A DNA stretch of 64,000 nt from Tindallia californiensis. GTDB taxonomy: Bacteria; Bacillota; Clostridia; Peptostreptococcales; Tindalliaceae. The notes below the pieces were generated by a model. It searched no databases. It was not told the DNA's origin and saw only the letters and a program-made list of their open reading frames with translations. Shown in pieces: positions 1 to 8,996 of this stretch (positions are counted from its first letter, which is position 1; every line of letters begins with the position of its first letter). The stretch lies in the NCBI RefSeq assembly GCF_900107405.1, contig NZ_FNPV01000008.1:100554-164553 (forward strand). The letters are read 5' to 3'. Made by a program: the position numbers and the translations under genes.

Positions 1-624
1 ATCCATTGCTTCCGAACCCATCTGACGAACTTTTTCCACTAACACCTGGCTGAATCGGTCTTCTATCAACCCTGTGTAAACCTCGGTGCCAGTAACCAAA
101 ATACCTACTTTTAACTTCTGCAATTTTTTCAGTTGTAGCAAAGGTTCCTGCCCACGACACAGGGCTTCTACCGCTTCTATTTCTTCCTTTTTGATTTTAA
201 GTGGAATAATCCTGGTTCCTGCCACCATTTTATTTTCTTCCACCACCGTATGGTGACGAATGGTTGCCATCATGATTCGCTCCCGATTATTAACTTCTTC
301 CAGTAAATCCGTATTAATTTTAAGCAGTCCCCTTTTTTTTGCTAAAATGCTGATTTTACCTTCCGAAGGACCTTCTAAAGTGAAGTCTTCCGAAACAGTT
401 GCATTTGCAATCCTAATCGCCGCATCGTTTTCATGCAGTTCGTCCGATGCCATTTCTAACACCCATATGTGATTTTTGCCCATCTTTTTTAAGGCTTCAA
501 CATCTTCCTGCCGGAGAACCTGGCCTTTTTTAAAGGCGGCTCCCTTGAAAGCATTAGGGACAATTTTTGTAAGATCATGACCTAGCAACATTCCAACAGC
601 TTCTTCCACTGCTATTTTCCTCAT
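1..624 (-). CDS. Molybdopterin-binding (MoCF/MoeA-like) protein, 3' end cut by window
   Basis: Reading the minus strand from an ATG at 624 gives 208 codons with no stop before the window edge, so about the last third is missing. The start is preceded by AAAGGAGTG. An N-terminal SAF-like part begins VEEAVGMLLGHDLTK, and near the window edge comes the first strand of a MoCF domain, VGILVTGTEVYTGLIEDRF, the fold that binds molybdopterin in MoeA, MogA and CinA. Clostridial proteins of this layout often sit beside selenium- or molybdenum-dependent hydroxylases, and this window holds one at 22-26 kb. The likely job is handling or sensing of the molybdenum cofactor. Family call is fairly firm; the exact role is inference. 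Confidence 0.75.
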   Translation of the reverse strand, partial: MRKIAVEEAVGMLLGHDLTKIVPNAFKGAAFKKGQVLRQEDVEALKKMGKNHIWVLEMASDELHENDAAIRIANATVSEDFTLEGPSEGKISILAKKRGLLKINTDLLEEVNNRERIMMATIRHHTVVEENKMVAGTRIIPLKIKKEEIEAVEALCRGQEPLLQLKKLQKLKVGILVTGTEVYTGLIEDRFSQVLVEKVRQMGSEAMD

Positions 625-706
625 TTTCCGCACTCCTTTGAGTATTAGGTTTCTTCATTAATTTCTTTTGGGTATTCTTGATTCGCTATTTTTCAAAATA
701 TATTTC

Positions 707-735
707 ATTGTATGCCTTTTTATCTTTGCATGCAA
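707..735 (-). promoter_or_regulatory. Promoter of the molybdopterin-binding gene
   Basis: On the minus strand TTGCAT and TACAAT are separated by exactly 17 bp, about 80 bp upstream of the ATG at 624. This fits a sigma-A promoter. Confidence 0.5.
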
Positions 736-827
736 TATAATAAAATACTAAAATTCTTCCTGTCGCCTTCATTCTTTTGTTAGAAGCGCAAAACAGCAGG
801 AATGGACAAGAGTCTCTTTTTTTCATT

Positions 828-836
828 TGTTATGAT
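828..836 (+). promoter_or_regulatory. Extended -10 element upstream of the TrmO/UvrA-like fusion gene
   Basis: TGTTATGAT is an extended -10 box (TGn plus TATGAT), 43 bp before the start codon. No good -35 box is visible. The identical nonamer precedes the AraC-type gene at 4370, so the two genes may be expressed alike. Confidence 0.4.
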
Positions 837-879
837 CATCCCGTAGGAAGATAGAAAATATATCGCCAGGAGGAATTCT

Positions 880-3800
880 ATGAAATGGATCTCAATAGGT
901 ACGGTAGTAGCAACCCCTGAAAGAGAAAAAGTTTCTGTTCAGCTATATTCCGGTTATGAAAAAGCACTGGACAAGCTTCATCTTTTTTCTCATTGCTTGC
1001 TTTTTCATCTGACAGAAGATCAAATCCAGATTTCTGTCACAGAGATAGTAAATGTATCCATGAAAAACCGAGAACTTCTTCTTGCCTTTCCTGAACAGAA
1101 AAGGCTCAAAACCACTAGCGAAAACCCTGTTTTTTCCGGACAATTGGTAGATATAAAACCGTATTTTCCAGCCGAAGAAGTTGTCCTGGATCCACCTGAA
1201 AACATCAAGGCTTTTTCTATTCATTCTCTTTCTTTTATTGGAGAATATAATCTGCAGGGTAATCAGCCAATAATCCAGCTTTATGAAAAGATGCTACCCC
1301 TTCCAAACACACTCATTTCCAACAATAGCTATGCAAGGGTACTTTGGTATTTTGACCGCTTTGATAGCCGTCATTACCGACGTATTCGTACCTGTACGCC
1401 GCCTTACAATAACGCTCCCAGAACTGGCATTTTTGCCAGCCGTTCACCGGTTCGCCCCAACCCTTTAGGGTCAACCATTGTAAAAATCCAGGATTGCCAC
1501 TCTTCTAGTGGAACTATTAAAATTGAAGGTTTTGACGGTTTTCCAGGAACAAAAATTTTCCAAATAATAGCTTACGATCCTCTTATTGAAAGCATTCCAA
1601 CAGCAAAGATTCCTCCATGGGTATCCCATTGGTCTTCTTTCAAGCGTTTTTCCAAACCGAAAGCTATTCCTTCTTTTTGTGAAGGCTCTGTTGAAAAAGA
1701 ATTCTATCAAGAGCCTCTTGATCTGCAGCGTCCTGTTAAGCATCCTGACTTGGAAGAAACCCTCTCTGCCGATCAGGAGGAGGATCCAGATAAAATTCAT
1801 GTTCACCATGCGTCTATTCACAACCTCAAAAGTGTGTCTGTATCCATTCCTAAAAATAGCATTACAGTGATCACAGGAGTCAGCGGAAGCGGAAAATCCA
1901 GCTTGGCTTTTGATACGCTTTACACAGAAAGTCAAAAGCAGTTTATGGATTTAACTTTTTCAAACCCTTTAACTGAAAATGCATTATTAGATATTTCTGT
2001 TGATAAAATCAGCGGCTTGCTACCTTCCATCGCCATCAAACAACAATCTTTTCATTCCAACCCAAGATCTACCGTCGGAACACTGACTAAAGTCGCTGAC
2101 TTATTAAAGTTGATATTCACTGTTATTGGCGAAAGAAAATGTCCGGTTTGTCATCAAAAGATTGATGCTAGCCATGTATGTAGTAAATGTGGTGAAATAT
2201 TGTTTGACAGCACGCCTCAGATCTTCAATTATAATCATCCAGATTACATGTGTCCTGTCTGTAAAGGCTTAGGAGTCCAAAGGCAGGTGGATCAATCTAA
2301 AATCGTTGAGTATCCTGAAAAATCACTGTTGGATGGTGCATCTTCTTTTTATGGAAACCTTAGAAAACACAGAAAAAAACCAAATGCTAACTGGATTCGG
2401 GGAGAAATACTTGCCTTAGCAGAAGATTTGAAGGAAGATTTATCTTTACCTTTTCATCAGCTGTCCTCCTCATTTAAACAGCAGTTTTTTCATGGTTCGA
2501 AAGGACGTGAAGTCCGCTTGGCTTACGAGACAGCTAAAGGAACATCCGGTATTATCAGCAGACCAGTAGAAGGAGCTCTTTCAATTATTCAACGTTTATC
2601 TTCAGATTCCAGAACTTCTAAAGGTCACAACTCTCTTAAAAAATATATGTCCTCGTCCCTGTGTTGTCATTGTCAGGGAGAAAGATTATTGGAAGAAGCC
2701 AGATTAATCAATATCCATGGCTACAGATATCCTCAGATAGTGACACTTTCTATTACTGAACTGCAAAACTGGTGCCATGGCATTTACGGAAAACTTACTA
2801 AACAACAGCAGCAAAAAACCAGCACTTTATTCCGAAAACTAAATCATCGCTTAAACCGGATGCATTCTGTAGGTTTAGGGTACCTTTCCCTCAATAGAAA
2901 TTTGCCAAGTTTATCCGGTGGAGAAGCACAACGACTAAAGTTAGCGATTCAGTTAGGCACTGGTCTGTCCGGTATTTTATATATTTTGGACGAACCTTCT
3001 AAAGGTTTGCATCCTAAAGATTACCAGTTTCTTTTGAAGGGCATTACAGCGCTGAAGGAAACGGGTAACACCGTTATTGTCGTAGAGCACAAACAATGTT
3101 TTCTTTCTATTGCCGACATGCACTTAAGAATGGGGCCAAAGGCTGGTCGTTACGGCGGTGAATTAGTGTTGGTTCAACACCGTCAGGAAATAAAAGCCTC
3201 CCTGTCAGAAGACCATTGGCATCCTCAAAGGAACCAACTTTCTCTTGCCGATCGTTTTCCTGAGACTTGCTTTTTCAAAGATTCTACCAAAAAAAACCCG
3301 CCTTTTATTCACTTAAAAAAGGTATCCACCAATAACTTGAAAGGTATCGATGTAGCTTTTCCTATAGGTATGATCAGTGCTGTGATCGGTGTTAGTGGTT
3401 CTGGAAAAAGCAGCCTCGTTACCAAAACGCTTTACCCTTATCTTCTGAAGACTTTGGGAAAAAGTGTGGATACCACTGGGACTTTCGAAGAAATCACTGG
3501 CCTGGAAACCATTCAGAAGGTTTTTTATGTTCATCAACATCCCATAGGCAATCACTCCCGTTCAAACCCCGGAACATATATCGGTGTCTTTGATTTAATC
3601 AGAAATTACTACGCCGCTACCGATGCTGCAAAAAAACAGGGTTTTACTAAGGATTACTTTAGTTTCAATTCCAAAAAAGGCCAGTGTCCGGATTGTCTTG
3701 GTCTGGGAGAAATTCCTATCGATAACCACTATATGGAAGGCGTTTATATCCCTTGTTCACTATGTCAGGGGAAAAGATATACTACGGAAGTATTGGAAAT

Positions 3801-4248
3801 CAAAGTGAAGCAATTATCCATCGGAGATATTCTCGACATGGAAATTCATGATCTAATGGATTTTTTTCAGGATGAACAGGAAATTTTTCACCTTATTTCC
3901 ATGTTGCACAAAGTTGGTTTAGGATATCTTAAACTAGGCCAAAAAGCTTCCAGTTTATCCGGTGGAGAATCTCAACGATTAAAACTGGCAAAAGAATTAT
4001 CTAAAAAACACAATTACCATTCCCTTTATATTTTAGACGAGCCAACTACAGGCCTTTCAAATGAAGATGTCAACAAGGTGCTTCTTCTTCTAAAAGAACT
4101 ACAGGCAAAAGGAGCCACTATCATCATCATTGAGCATCATCCTCATATTCTCTCCGAATGTGACTATATCATCGAACTTGGTCCCGGAGGTGGCCATCAG
4201 GGAGGCCGTCTCCTTCAATGTGGATTTCCGGAGCCACCGGCTGACTAA
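880..4248 (+). CDS. Fusion protein: tandem TrmO/TsaA-like domains plus UvrA-like double ABC ATPase
   Basis: This 1122-residue protein begins at an ATG after CCAGGAGG. Residues about 1-110 look like a worn TrmO/TsaA domain: it keeps VDIKPYFP but lacks the RSPxRPNP loop. Residues about 110-250 hold a second one with GIFASRSPVRPNPLG (about 183-197), the hallmark of TrmO tRNA-A37 methyltransferases. From about residue 310 on it is UvrA-like: Walker A GVSGSGKSS (about 333), two CxxC zinc-finger pairs, LSGGEAQRLKL, ILDEPSKGL, then a second Walker A (about 837), LSGGESQRLKL and ILDEPTTGL. It is longer than ordinary UvrA2-type proteins because of the N-terminal part. UvrA2-like proteins are linked to resistance against DNA-damaging drugs; the AraC/GyrI-type regulator next door fits that. 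What the methyltransferase part adds is unknown. Confidence 0.85.
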   Translation: MKWISIGTVVATPEREKVSVQLYSGYEKALDKLHLFSHCLLFHLTEDQIQISVTEIVNVSMKNRELLLAFPEQKRLKTTSENPVFSGQLVDIKPYFPAEEVVLDPPENIKAFSIHSLSFIGEYNLQGNQPIIQLYEKMLPLPNTLISNNSYARVLWYFDRFDSRHYRRIRTCTPPYNNAPRTGIFASRSPVRPNPLGSTIVKIQDCHSSSGTIKIEGFDGFPGTKIFQIIAYDPLIESIPTAKIPPWVSHWSSFKRFSKPKAIPSFCEGSVEKEFYQEPLDLQRPVKHPDLEETLSADQEEDPDKIHVHHASIHNLKSVSVSIPKNSITVITGVSGSGKSSLAFDTLYTESQKQFMDLTFSNPLTENALLDISVDKISGLLPSIAIKQQSFHSNPRSTVGTLTKVADLLKLIFTVIGERKCPVCHQKIDASHVCSKCGEILFDSTPQIFNYNHPDYMCPVCKGLGVQRQVDQSKIVEYPEKSLLDGASSFYGNLRKHRKKPNANWIRGEILALAEDLKEDLSLPFHQLSSSFKQQFFHGSKGREVRLAYETAKGTSGIISRPVEGALSIIQRLSSDSRTSKGHNSLKKYMSSSLCCHCQGERLLEEARLINIHGYRYPQIVTLSITELQNWCHGIYGKLTKQQQQKTSTLFRKLNHRLNRMHSVGLGYLSLNRNLPSLSGGEAQRLKLAIQLGTGLSGILYILDEPSKGLHPKDYQFLLKGITALKETGNTVIVVEHKQCFLSIADMHLRMGPKAGRYGGELVLVQHRQEIKASLSEDHWHPQRNQLSLADRFPETCFFKDSTKKNPPFIHLKKVSTNNLKGIDVAFPIGMISAVIGVSGSGKSSLVTKTLYPYLLKTLGKSVDTTGTFEEITGLETIQKVFYVHQHPIGNHSRSNPGTYIGVFDLIRNYYAATDAAKKQGFTKDYFSFNSKKGQCPDCLGLGEIPIDNHYMEGVYIPCSLCQGKRYTTEVLEIKVKQLSIGDILDMEIHDLMDFFQDEQEIFHLISMLHKVGLGYLKLGQKASSLSGGESQRLKLAKELSKKHNYHSLYILDEPTTGLSNEDVNKVLLLLKELQAKGATIIIIEHHPHILSECDYIIELGPGGGHQGGRLLQCGFPEPPAD

Positions 4249-4332
4249 CTTTTTTTATAAATAGAAACTCCTTCTCTTTTTTAGTGGCACTATTTATCCA
4301 ATACGTGATCCCTAGGCTCCCATCACCGGATA

Positions 4333-4341
4333 TGTTATGAT
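4333..4341 (+). promoter_or_regulatory. Extended -10 element upstream of the AraC-type regulator
   Basis: TGTTATGAT lies 28 bp before the ATG at 4370, identical to the element before the gene at 880. No convincing -35 box. Confidence 0.4.
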
Positions 4342-4369
4342 ACAGTCAGTATGAGAAGGAGTTCTTGCC

Positions 4370-5248
4370 ATGAAAAATAAAACAATCCATTATATAGAAC
4401 AAATCAATAGGGTTCAGGATTACATCGAAAGCCGGTTAGATACCCCTCTTACTTTAAGAGAATTATCACAGATAGCCAATTTTTCTGAATACCATTTTCA
4501 GAGAATTTACCATACTGTGACCGGCGAAGCTTTATATGGATTCATCAAAAGAATCCGATTGGAAAAAGCAGCTTATATGCTTCTGGCTGATCCTAAAAGA
4601 CCTGTCATTGATATTGCTATGAATGTTGGATTTTCCAGTCAGTCTTCTTTTTCAAAAGCCTTCAAGCGTAAATATGGTGTCAGCAGTAGTTGCTATCGAA
4701 GAGCTTATCGATATCCAAAACCATCTGGTGTTTTCCAAAGAACACTTCAAAGCACTAGCCAAAACCCGGTTCTCCCCCTTGATATCATCCTCCGGGAAGA
4801 AGCTCCGCTTCAACTTATCTACACGAGATATACCGGACCCTACCATAGCAACAGCAACCTTTTCACTGGCTTATTCAAAAAACTCTATCAATGGGCGGAT
4901 CAGCAGCATTTGATCACAGAAGAAAGCCGATGGTTTGTCCTTTATCATGATTACGGATACGAAACTGATGAGGAATCCCTTCGAATCAGCGTCTGTATGT
5001 CCGTAAACCGTCCTGTTTCCATCCAAAAAAATATCGGAATAATGACCCTCGAAAAAGCGTCCTATGCCGTCGGTCGTTTTCTGGTATCCCCAACAGAGTA
5101 TAGTAATGCATGGAACTACATGTATGCTGTTTGGCTTCCTAATAGTGGCTGTCAACTGGCTGATACATATTCTTTTGAACATTACCCTCCAATTCCGATG
5201 CAAGACTCCAGACGCTTTGTAGAAATCTATATTCCTATCCTAAGGTAG
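4370..5248 (+). CDS. AraC-family regulator with GyrI-like effector domain
   Basis: The 292-residue protein starts after GAAGGAG. Residues about 8-105 form an AraC double helix-turn-helix: LTLRELSQIANFSEYHFQRI is the first helix pair and IDIAMNVGFSSQSSFSKAFK the second. Residues about 135-292 resemble a GyrI/Rob-type small-molecule-binding domain, beginning PLQLIYTRYTGPY. Such regulators (SoxS/Rob/BmrR-like logic) usually bind a drug or hydrophobic ligand and switch on a resistance gene. It follows the UvrA-like fusion gene on the same strand by 121 bp with its own promoter element, so it probably controls that gene or itself. Family call is firm; ligand unknown. Confidence 0.88.
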   Translation: MKNKTIHYIEQINRVQDYIESRLDTPLTLRELSQIANFSEYHFQRIYHTVTGEALYGFIKRIRLEKAAYMLLADPKRPVIDIAMNVGFSSQSSFSKAFKRKYGVSSSCYRRAYRYPKPSGVFQRTLQSTSQNPVLPLDIILREEAPLQLIYTRYTGPYHSNSNLFTGLFKKLYQWADQQHLITEESRWFVLYHDYGYETDEESLRISVCMSVNRPVSIQKNIGIMTLEKASYAVGRFLVSPTEYSNAWNYMYAVWLPNSGCQLADTYSFEHYPPIPMQDSRRFVEIYIPILR

Positions 5249-5274
5249 TCCTTCTTTTTCTTAACCAAAATAAA

Positions 5275-5307
5275 CACCCGCCCAAAGCAACAACTTTCAG
5301 ACGGGTG
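5275..5307 (-). terminator. Terminator of the purine permease gene
   Basis: The arms CACCCG and CGGGTG, with an inner AAAG/CTTT pairing, form a hairpin just past the stop of the minus-strand permease. On that strand it is followed by TTTATTTT. The AraC-type gene converges on it from the other side. Confidence 0.6.
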
Positions 5308-5326
5308 CAAATCAATCACTATTTAA

Positions 5327-6829
5327 TTAGTCAACCAAAGATGCTTCACTGGTTTCATCGCTTCCAAACCGATCAAAAACAATAAACATAATCGCCATAA
5401 TGACATAACCAGCGGCAAACTTATAATCGTAGAAAAGCGTGAGTTCCGGAGCATGCATAAATCCAGTGGCGGCCAAAGCAGCAGCCACCAAAGAAGCAAT
5501 CGCCGCTTTTGGATAATCGTCGTCAATAATATAGACGACAATAGCTCCCCAAATCAGCCCTGAAAACATAGCGCCCTGACCTAATGGAACAATTCCACTA
5601 GAAATACCGGCTACGGTTTCACCAGCCGCATTATTAAACCGAGTCATGACATAGTTCCCAAAATAAGGGAACATGGCAATCACTACAGCCGGAAAATGAC
5701 GCTGAGGCACAGCTGCAAAGGTCTGAGCCACCATAGAGATGCCAACAAACACAAGAATCGGTGCAATCACAGGTACAGGAATAATTTCAGAAATCGCCGC
5801 TACAATACCAAACAATGAAGCTAGTAAGAATACTCCCCCATTAATCACTGAATAGCCCCGACCGGCGTTCATCCATTTAGATCCTACAGAGGCAATGTAA
5901 ACCGTCGTTGGAAATACGCCGCCAAAAAGACTTCCCAACATAATACCACAACCATCCACTAACATACATTCCCGTGCACTATAATCATCACCGGCTGAAG
6001 CCATCGCCTCTACATTGTTCATGGTTTCAATAAAATTGTAAATAGAAATCGGTAATAATACGGCAATTAACCCTACCATAGGCCCCATCAAGTATTGGAA
6101 GCCTTCAATAAATCCAAGGGTCGGCAAGAATGGATAAACACCGACCGTATCCATCCCTTCAGCAATCCGACTCATCTCTACTTCGCCTAAACTATACGCC
6201 AACACCGTACCAATAATAATTGCAAATAAAGACGCTGGTAACCGAAAAGGCATGGCTTTTCTGGCAATTAACCCTACAATAATAATTGCTAATACAATAA
6301 ATCCAATCATTGGCATTTCATGAACATTAAAAAACAACTCACCGCCAATAAAAGTAAAAGCTACGCCTGCCAAAGCTCCCAGCATCGAAGCTCGAGGCAG
6401 TGTTTTACGCACCCAGTTACCAATAAAACTTCCCGCTACTTCTACCAGTCCACCAAAGAAGCATGCGGCCAGGCCGATTCTCCAAGCAATTTCCGGATCA
6501 CCGGTAAAGGCTAAGGCTGGTCCCATAACGCCAAATAAATAAACAAACATAACCGGCGTACTAATCCCATAAGATAAAGCGGTTACATCGGTTCTTCCTT
6601 CTTTTTGCGCCAATCGATTCGCCATATATGCATAGTAAACGTTTCCAAACAAAACCGATACAGCAGCTCCCGGTATTACCCGCCCATATACAATACTGGT
6701 AGGGTAACCCATTCCAATCAGTGCTACAGCGATCAATACGAAATTAGCCAGATTGTTTTGGAACAAAGCAAAGAAACCATCAATATCTTCCTTCTTAAAC
6801 CATGGGTAATTCACTTGCTGTTTTGTCAT
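5327..6829 (-). CDS. Purine/xanthine permease, NCS2-like (xanthine/uracil superfamily)
   Basis: A 500-residue, strongly hydrophobic protein with about 12-14 predicted membrane spans. It begins MTKQQVNYPWFKKEDIDGFF and has the long glycine-rich spans typical of the nucleobase-transporter superfamily (SLC23/AzgA-like), for instance GALAGVAFTFIGGELF. It is divergent from the PucR-type regulator at 7194, and the two share a 364-bp control region, which strongly suggests purine uptake. The start follows AGGAGGTAAGAAAA. Substrate (xanthine, guanine, uric acid) cannot be told from the sequence; xanthine is the best guess given the neighbouring catabolic genes. It differs clearly from the second permease at 19331. 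Confidence 0.8.
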   Translation of the reverse strand: MTKQQVNYPWFKKEDIDGFFALFQNNLANFVLIAVALIGMGYPTSIVYGRVIPGAAVSVLFGNVYYAYMANRLAQKEGRTDVTALSYGISTPVMFVYLFGVMGPALAFTGDPEIAWRIGLAACFFGGLVEVAGSFIGNWVRKTLPRASMLGALAGVAFTFIGGELFFNVHEMPMIGFIVLAIIIVGLIARKAMPFRLPASLFAIIIGTVLAYSLGEVEMSRIAEGMDTVGVYPFLPTLGFIEGFQYLMGPMVGLIAVLLPISIYNFIETMNNVEAMASAGDDYSARECMLVDGCGIMLGSLFGGVFPTTVYIASVGSKWMNAGRGYSVINGGVFLLASLFGIVAAISEIIPVPVIAPILVFVGISMVAQTFAAVPQRHFPAVVIAMFPYFGNYVMTRFNNAAGETVAGISSGIVPLGQGAMFSGLIWGAIVVYIIDDDYPKAAIASLVAAALAATGFMHAPELTLFYDYKFAAGYVIMAIMFIVFDRFGSDETSEASLVD

Positions 6830-6915
6830 TTTTCTTACCTCCTCTTAGTAATCATGTTGACCTTCGTTCTCCTTCTACTGTTTTTCGCTGTAGCGTACAA
6901 AAGCCCTTTATAACT

Positions 6916-6945
6916 CTTATACAAATAATAAGCTTTATTTGTTAA
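6916..6945 (-). promoter_or_regulatory. Permease promoter with inverted repeat in the spacer
   Basis: On the minus strand TTAACA and TATAAG are 18 bp apart. The spacer is nearly filled by an inverted repeat at 6922-6941 with arms CAAATAA and TTATTTG around TAAGCT. An operator lying between -35 and -10 suits a regulator such as the adjacent PucR protein. The remainder of the 364-bp gap (6830-7193) holds no gene; only the elements listed here were seen. Confidence 0.5.
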
Positions 6946-6998
6946 TTTGTTAACACTTTTTTAGCTATTTCCCTTTTTTTATCAGGAAGCAATGTACA

Positions 6999-7038
6999 GA
7001 CAATTGTCAATTGAATGATTTTGCCATTTTTCTAAAAT
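6999..7038 (+). promoter_or_regulatory. Candidate pucR promoter and GACAATTGTC palindrome
   Basis: A perfect 10-bp palindrome GACAATTGTC (6999-7008) lies directly before TTGAAT (7011-7016) and TAAAAT (7033-7038), 16 bp apart. The half-element AATTGTC recurs twice (9738, 9761) before the cyclase gene of the same pathway. The leader to the start codon would be about 150 nt. Weak by itself. Confidence 0.35.
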
Positions 7039-7193
7039 ATGTAAAAATTTACCAAAATTCCTCCCCTGCTTAGCATTTCCTGTTCTTTCTTTTTAATAAT
7101 GCTAAATAAAAAAGGATTTTTCATCTATACGTCGAAAATAGAAAACAGCGGAAAAGATAATCGACAGATCCGGAGGCTCAAGGAGGAAGATGG

Positions 7194-8849
7194 ATGATAC
7201 GTCAAAATGGTATTACCCTGGAAGAAGTCATGAAAATGGATTGCATGAAAAAGTGTCACATCATCGCAGGACATCGTGGCGTTTTTAATACGGTTTCCAA
7301 AGTGAATATTATGGCTGACCCCGATGCCTTGGAATGGGTGAATGAATGTGAGTTTTTGTTAACCACTGCTTACTATTTCAAACAGGAAAGCTTGGAAAAG
7401 CAAAAAGAATTGGTACGCCGTTCTGCTCAAAGGGGACTCTCTGCCTTGGGCGTTAAAATCCGGCCTTATTTAGAAGAACTTCCGCTGGAAGTTTTAGAAA
7501 CAGCCAATGAACTAGATTTTCCGATTGTAGAACTCGACGATTCTCTGCCTTTTTCAGATATTATGACACCTATTTTTCAGGAAGTCTTTAACAAGCAAAC
7601 TTCCTTACTGCAGCGAATCGAAAAAATTCATGAGCAATTAATGAACGTCATGTTGCGAGGTGGCGATATTGAGCAAATCCTCCAAATTGTTGCCGACCAT
7701 CTTCAGAACCCGGTGATGCTTCATATTGAAGGAAAAAACATCTGGCGACAAGGTGGCGGAAAAATCGATGACCAGCTATGGCAAGCTTTACCTGAAAACG
7801 CAAAACAATTTCTGGAACATGCGGAAAAGCGAAAGGATCAAGGACAATTCCTTGAAGATCAGGTTACCTTAGTCCAAAAAAGGATTCGGAGAATGACAAT
7901 GCCGATAGTCGTCAAAAACAGAGTTTCTGGCTTTTTAATGGCCTGGGCCATCAAAACGCCTCTGGGTGGTTTTGATTTGTCTGTACTGGAATCAGCCACT
8001 ACCACTATTGCACTGGAAGTGTTAAGGCAAATGTCTATCCGGGATGTGGAAAACCGATATCGTGTAGAATTTTTTGAGGATTTAATCTCAATGGATTCTC
8101 ACCGTAAAGAAAAAGCACTGGAAAAAGCTGCCTTATTCCACTTAACACCGACAGATTCTTTTATGGTTCTTGTCATTCATGGCGAAGAAAAATCCACAGA
8201 AATGTCTGGTGATTTATTTGATAAAATTAACTGGATTCATTACGAAACAGAAAAATATCTGCGGGAAACAACCGTAAAATCTTTAATGATTTTTAAGACA
8301 GACAGCCTATATGTTATTCTGTCCTCTCCTTTGGAAAAGGAACTACAGCGATTAGCGCTGGCCTATGGAAAAGAAATTTTGTCTCGTCAACCAAAAAAAC
8401 AAGCCCACCTTAATTTCCGGGTAGGCATCGGTAGATGTTATATTGGTTTGGAGCAGGTGGATCAAAGCTATGAAGATGCGATAAAAGCGTTACAACACGG
8501 ACCTCTTATCGATGAACCACAAACAGCTTATTTTGAAGACCTGGGGATTTACAAAATCTTATGCCATCCTTGCTTAGAAAAAGAATTGAATCGATTTTAC
8601 GAAAAAACTTTAGCTCCTTTGGTAGCTTACGACGAAAAAAAATCTTCCGAACTCCTCAAAACCCTGGAAGCTTATTATCAGCAGGGAGGAAACCTTCGTA
8701 AAACCGCTCAAAGTCTCTACACCCACTATAATACAACCCTTTATCGAATGGAAAACATTCAAAAGATAACGGGAATGGATTTAACCAATCATAAAGACCG
8801 TTTAAATCTGGAAGTCGCCTTAAAAGTCAAAAAATTACTTAACCGGTAG
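7194..8849 (+). CDS. pucR: PucR-family transcriptional regulator of purine catabolism
   Basis: The 551-residue protein has the family layout. Residues about 1-125 are the PucR N-terminal ligand domain (ITLEEVMKMD at the start, then LEWVNECEFLLTT). About 270-420 is a GGDEF-like CdaR region, and about 490-545 is the C-terminal PucR-type helix-turn-helix with GGNLRKTAQSLYTHYNTT. PucR of Bacillus subtilis controls purine transport and degradation genes. Here the gene is flanked by a purine permease and the ring-degradation operon, so it is the obvious regulator of both. The ATG at 7194 is chosen over one at 7190, which is in another frame; AGGAGG lies 7 nt upstream. It ends at a strong bidirectional terminator. 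Confidence 0.9.
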   Translation: MIRQNGITLEEVMKMDCMKKCHIIAGHRGVFNTVSKVNIMADPDALEWVNECEFLLTTAYYFKQESLEKQKELVRRSAQRGLSALGVKIRPYLEELPLEVLETANELDFPIVELDDSLPFSDIMTPIFQEVFNKQTSLLQRIEKIHEQLMNVMLRGGDIEQILQIVADHLQNPVMLHIEGKNIWRQGGGKIDDQLWQALPENAKQFLEHAEKRKDQGQFLEDQVTLVQKRIRRMTMPIVVKNRVSGFLMAWAIKTPLGGFDLSVLESATTTIALEVLRQMSIRDVENRYRVEFFEDLISMDSHRKEKALEKAALFHLTPTDSFMVLVIHGEEKSTEMSGDLFDKINWIHYETEKYLRETTVKSLMIFKTDSLYVILSSPLEKELQRLALAYGKEILSRQPKKQAHLNFRVGIGRCYIGLEQVDQSYEDAIKALQHGPLIDEPQTAYFEDLGIYKILCHPCLEKELNRFYEKTLAPLVAYDEKKSSELLKTLEAYYQQGGNLRKTAQSLYTHYNTTLYRMENIQKITGMDLTNHKDRLNLEVALKVKKLLNR

Positions 8850-8937
8850 CCAAAGTTTTTTTAAGCTTTCAGCACCGCCATTCTTCCTCCGAAAGCCGAA
8901 AGTATCTCACCTTAGCATGAGAACCATTAAACAGAAT

Positions 8938-8975
8938 AAAACCTCCAAAAGCATTTAAGGCTTCTGGAGGTTTTT
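8938..8975. terminator. Bidirectional terminator between pucR and the cyclase gene
   Basis: A perfect 10-bp stem AAAACCTCCA/TGGAGGTTTT closes an 17-nt loop and has T-runs on both strands. It can end pucR (plus) and the cyclase gene (minus), which converge here. Confidence 0.85.
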
Positions 8976-8996
8976 GCTTATTGATGCCTCCACTCC

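Noticed and set aside
4652..5203. Antisense open frames within the AraC-type gene
   Set aside because: Shadows of a clearly coding AraC/GyrI frame, with no family resemblance.
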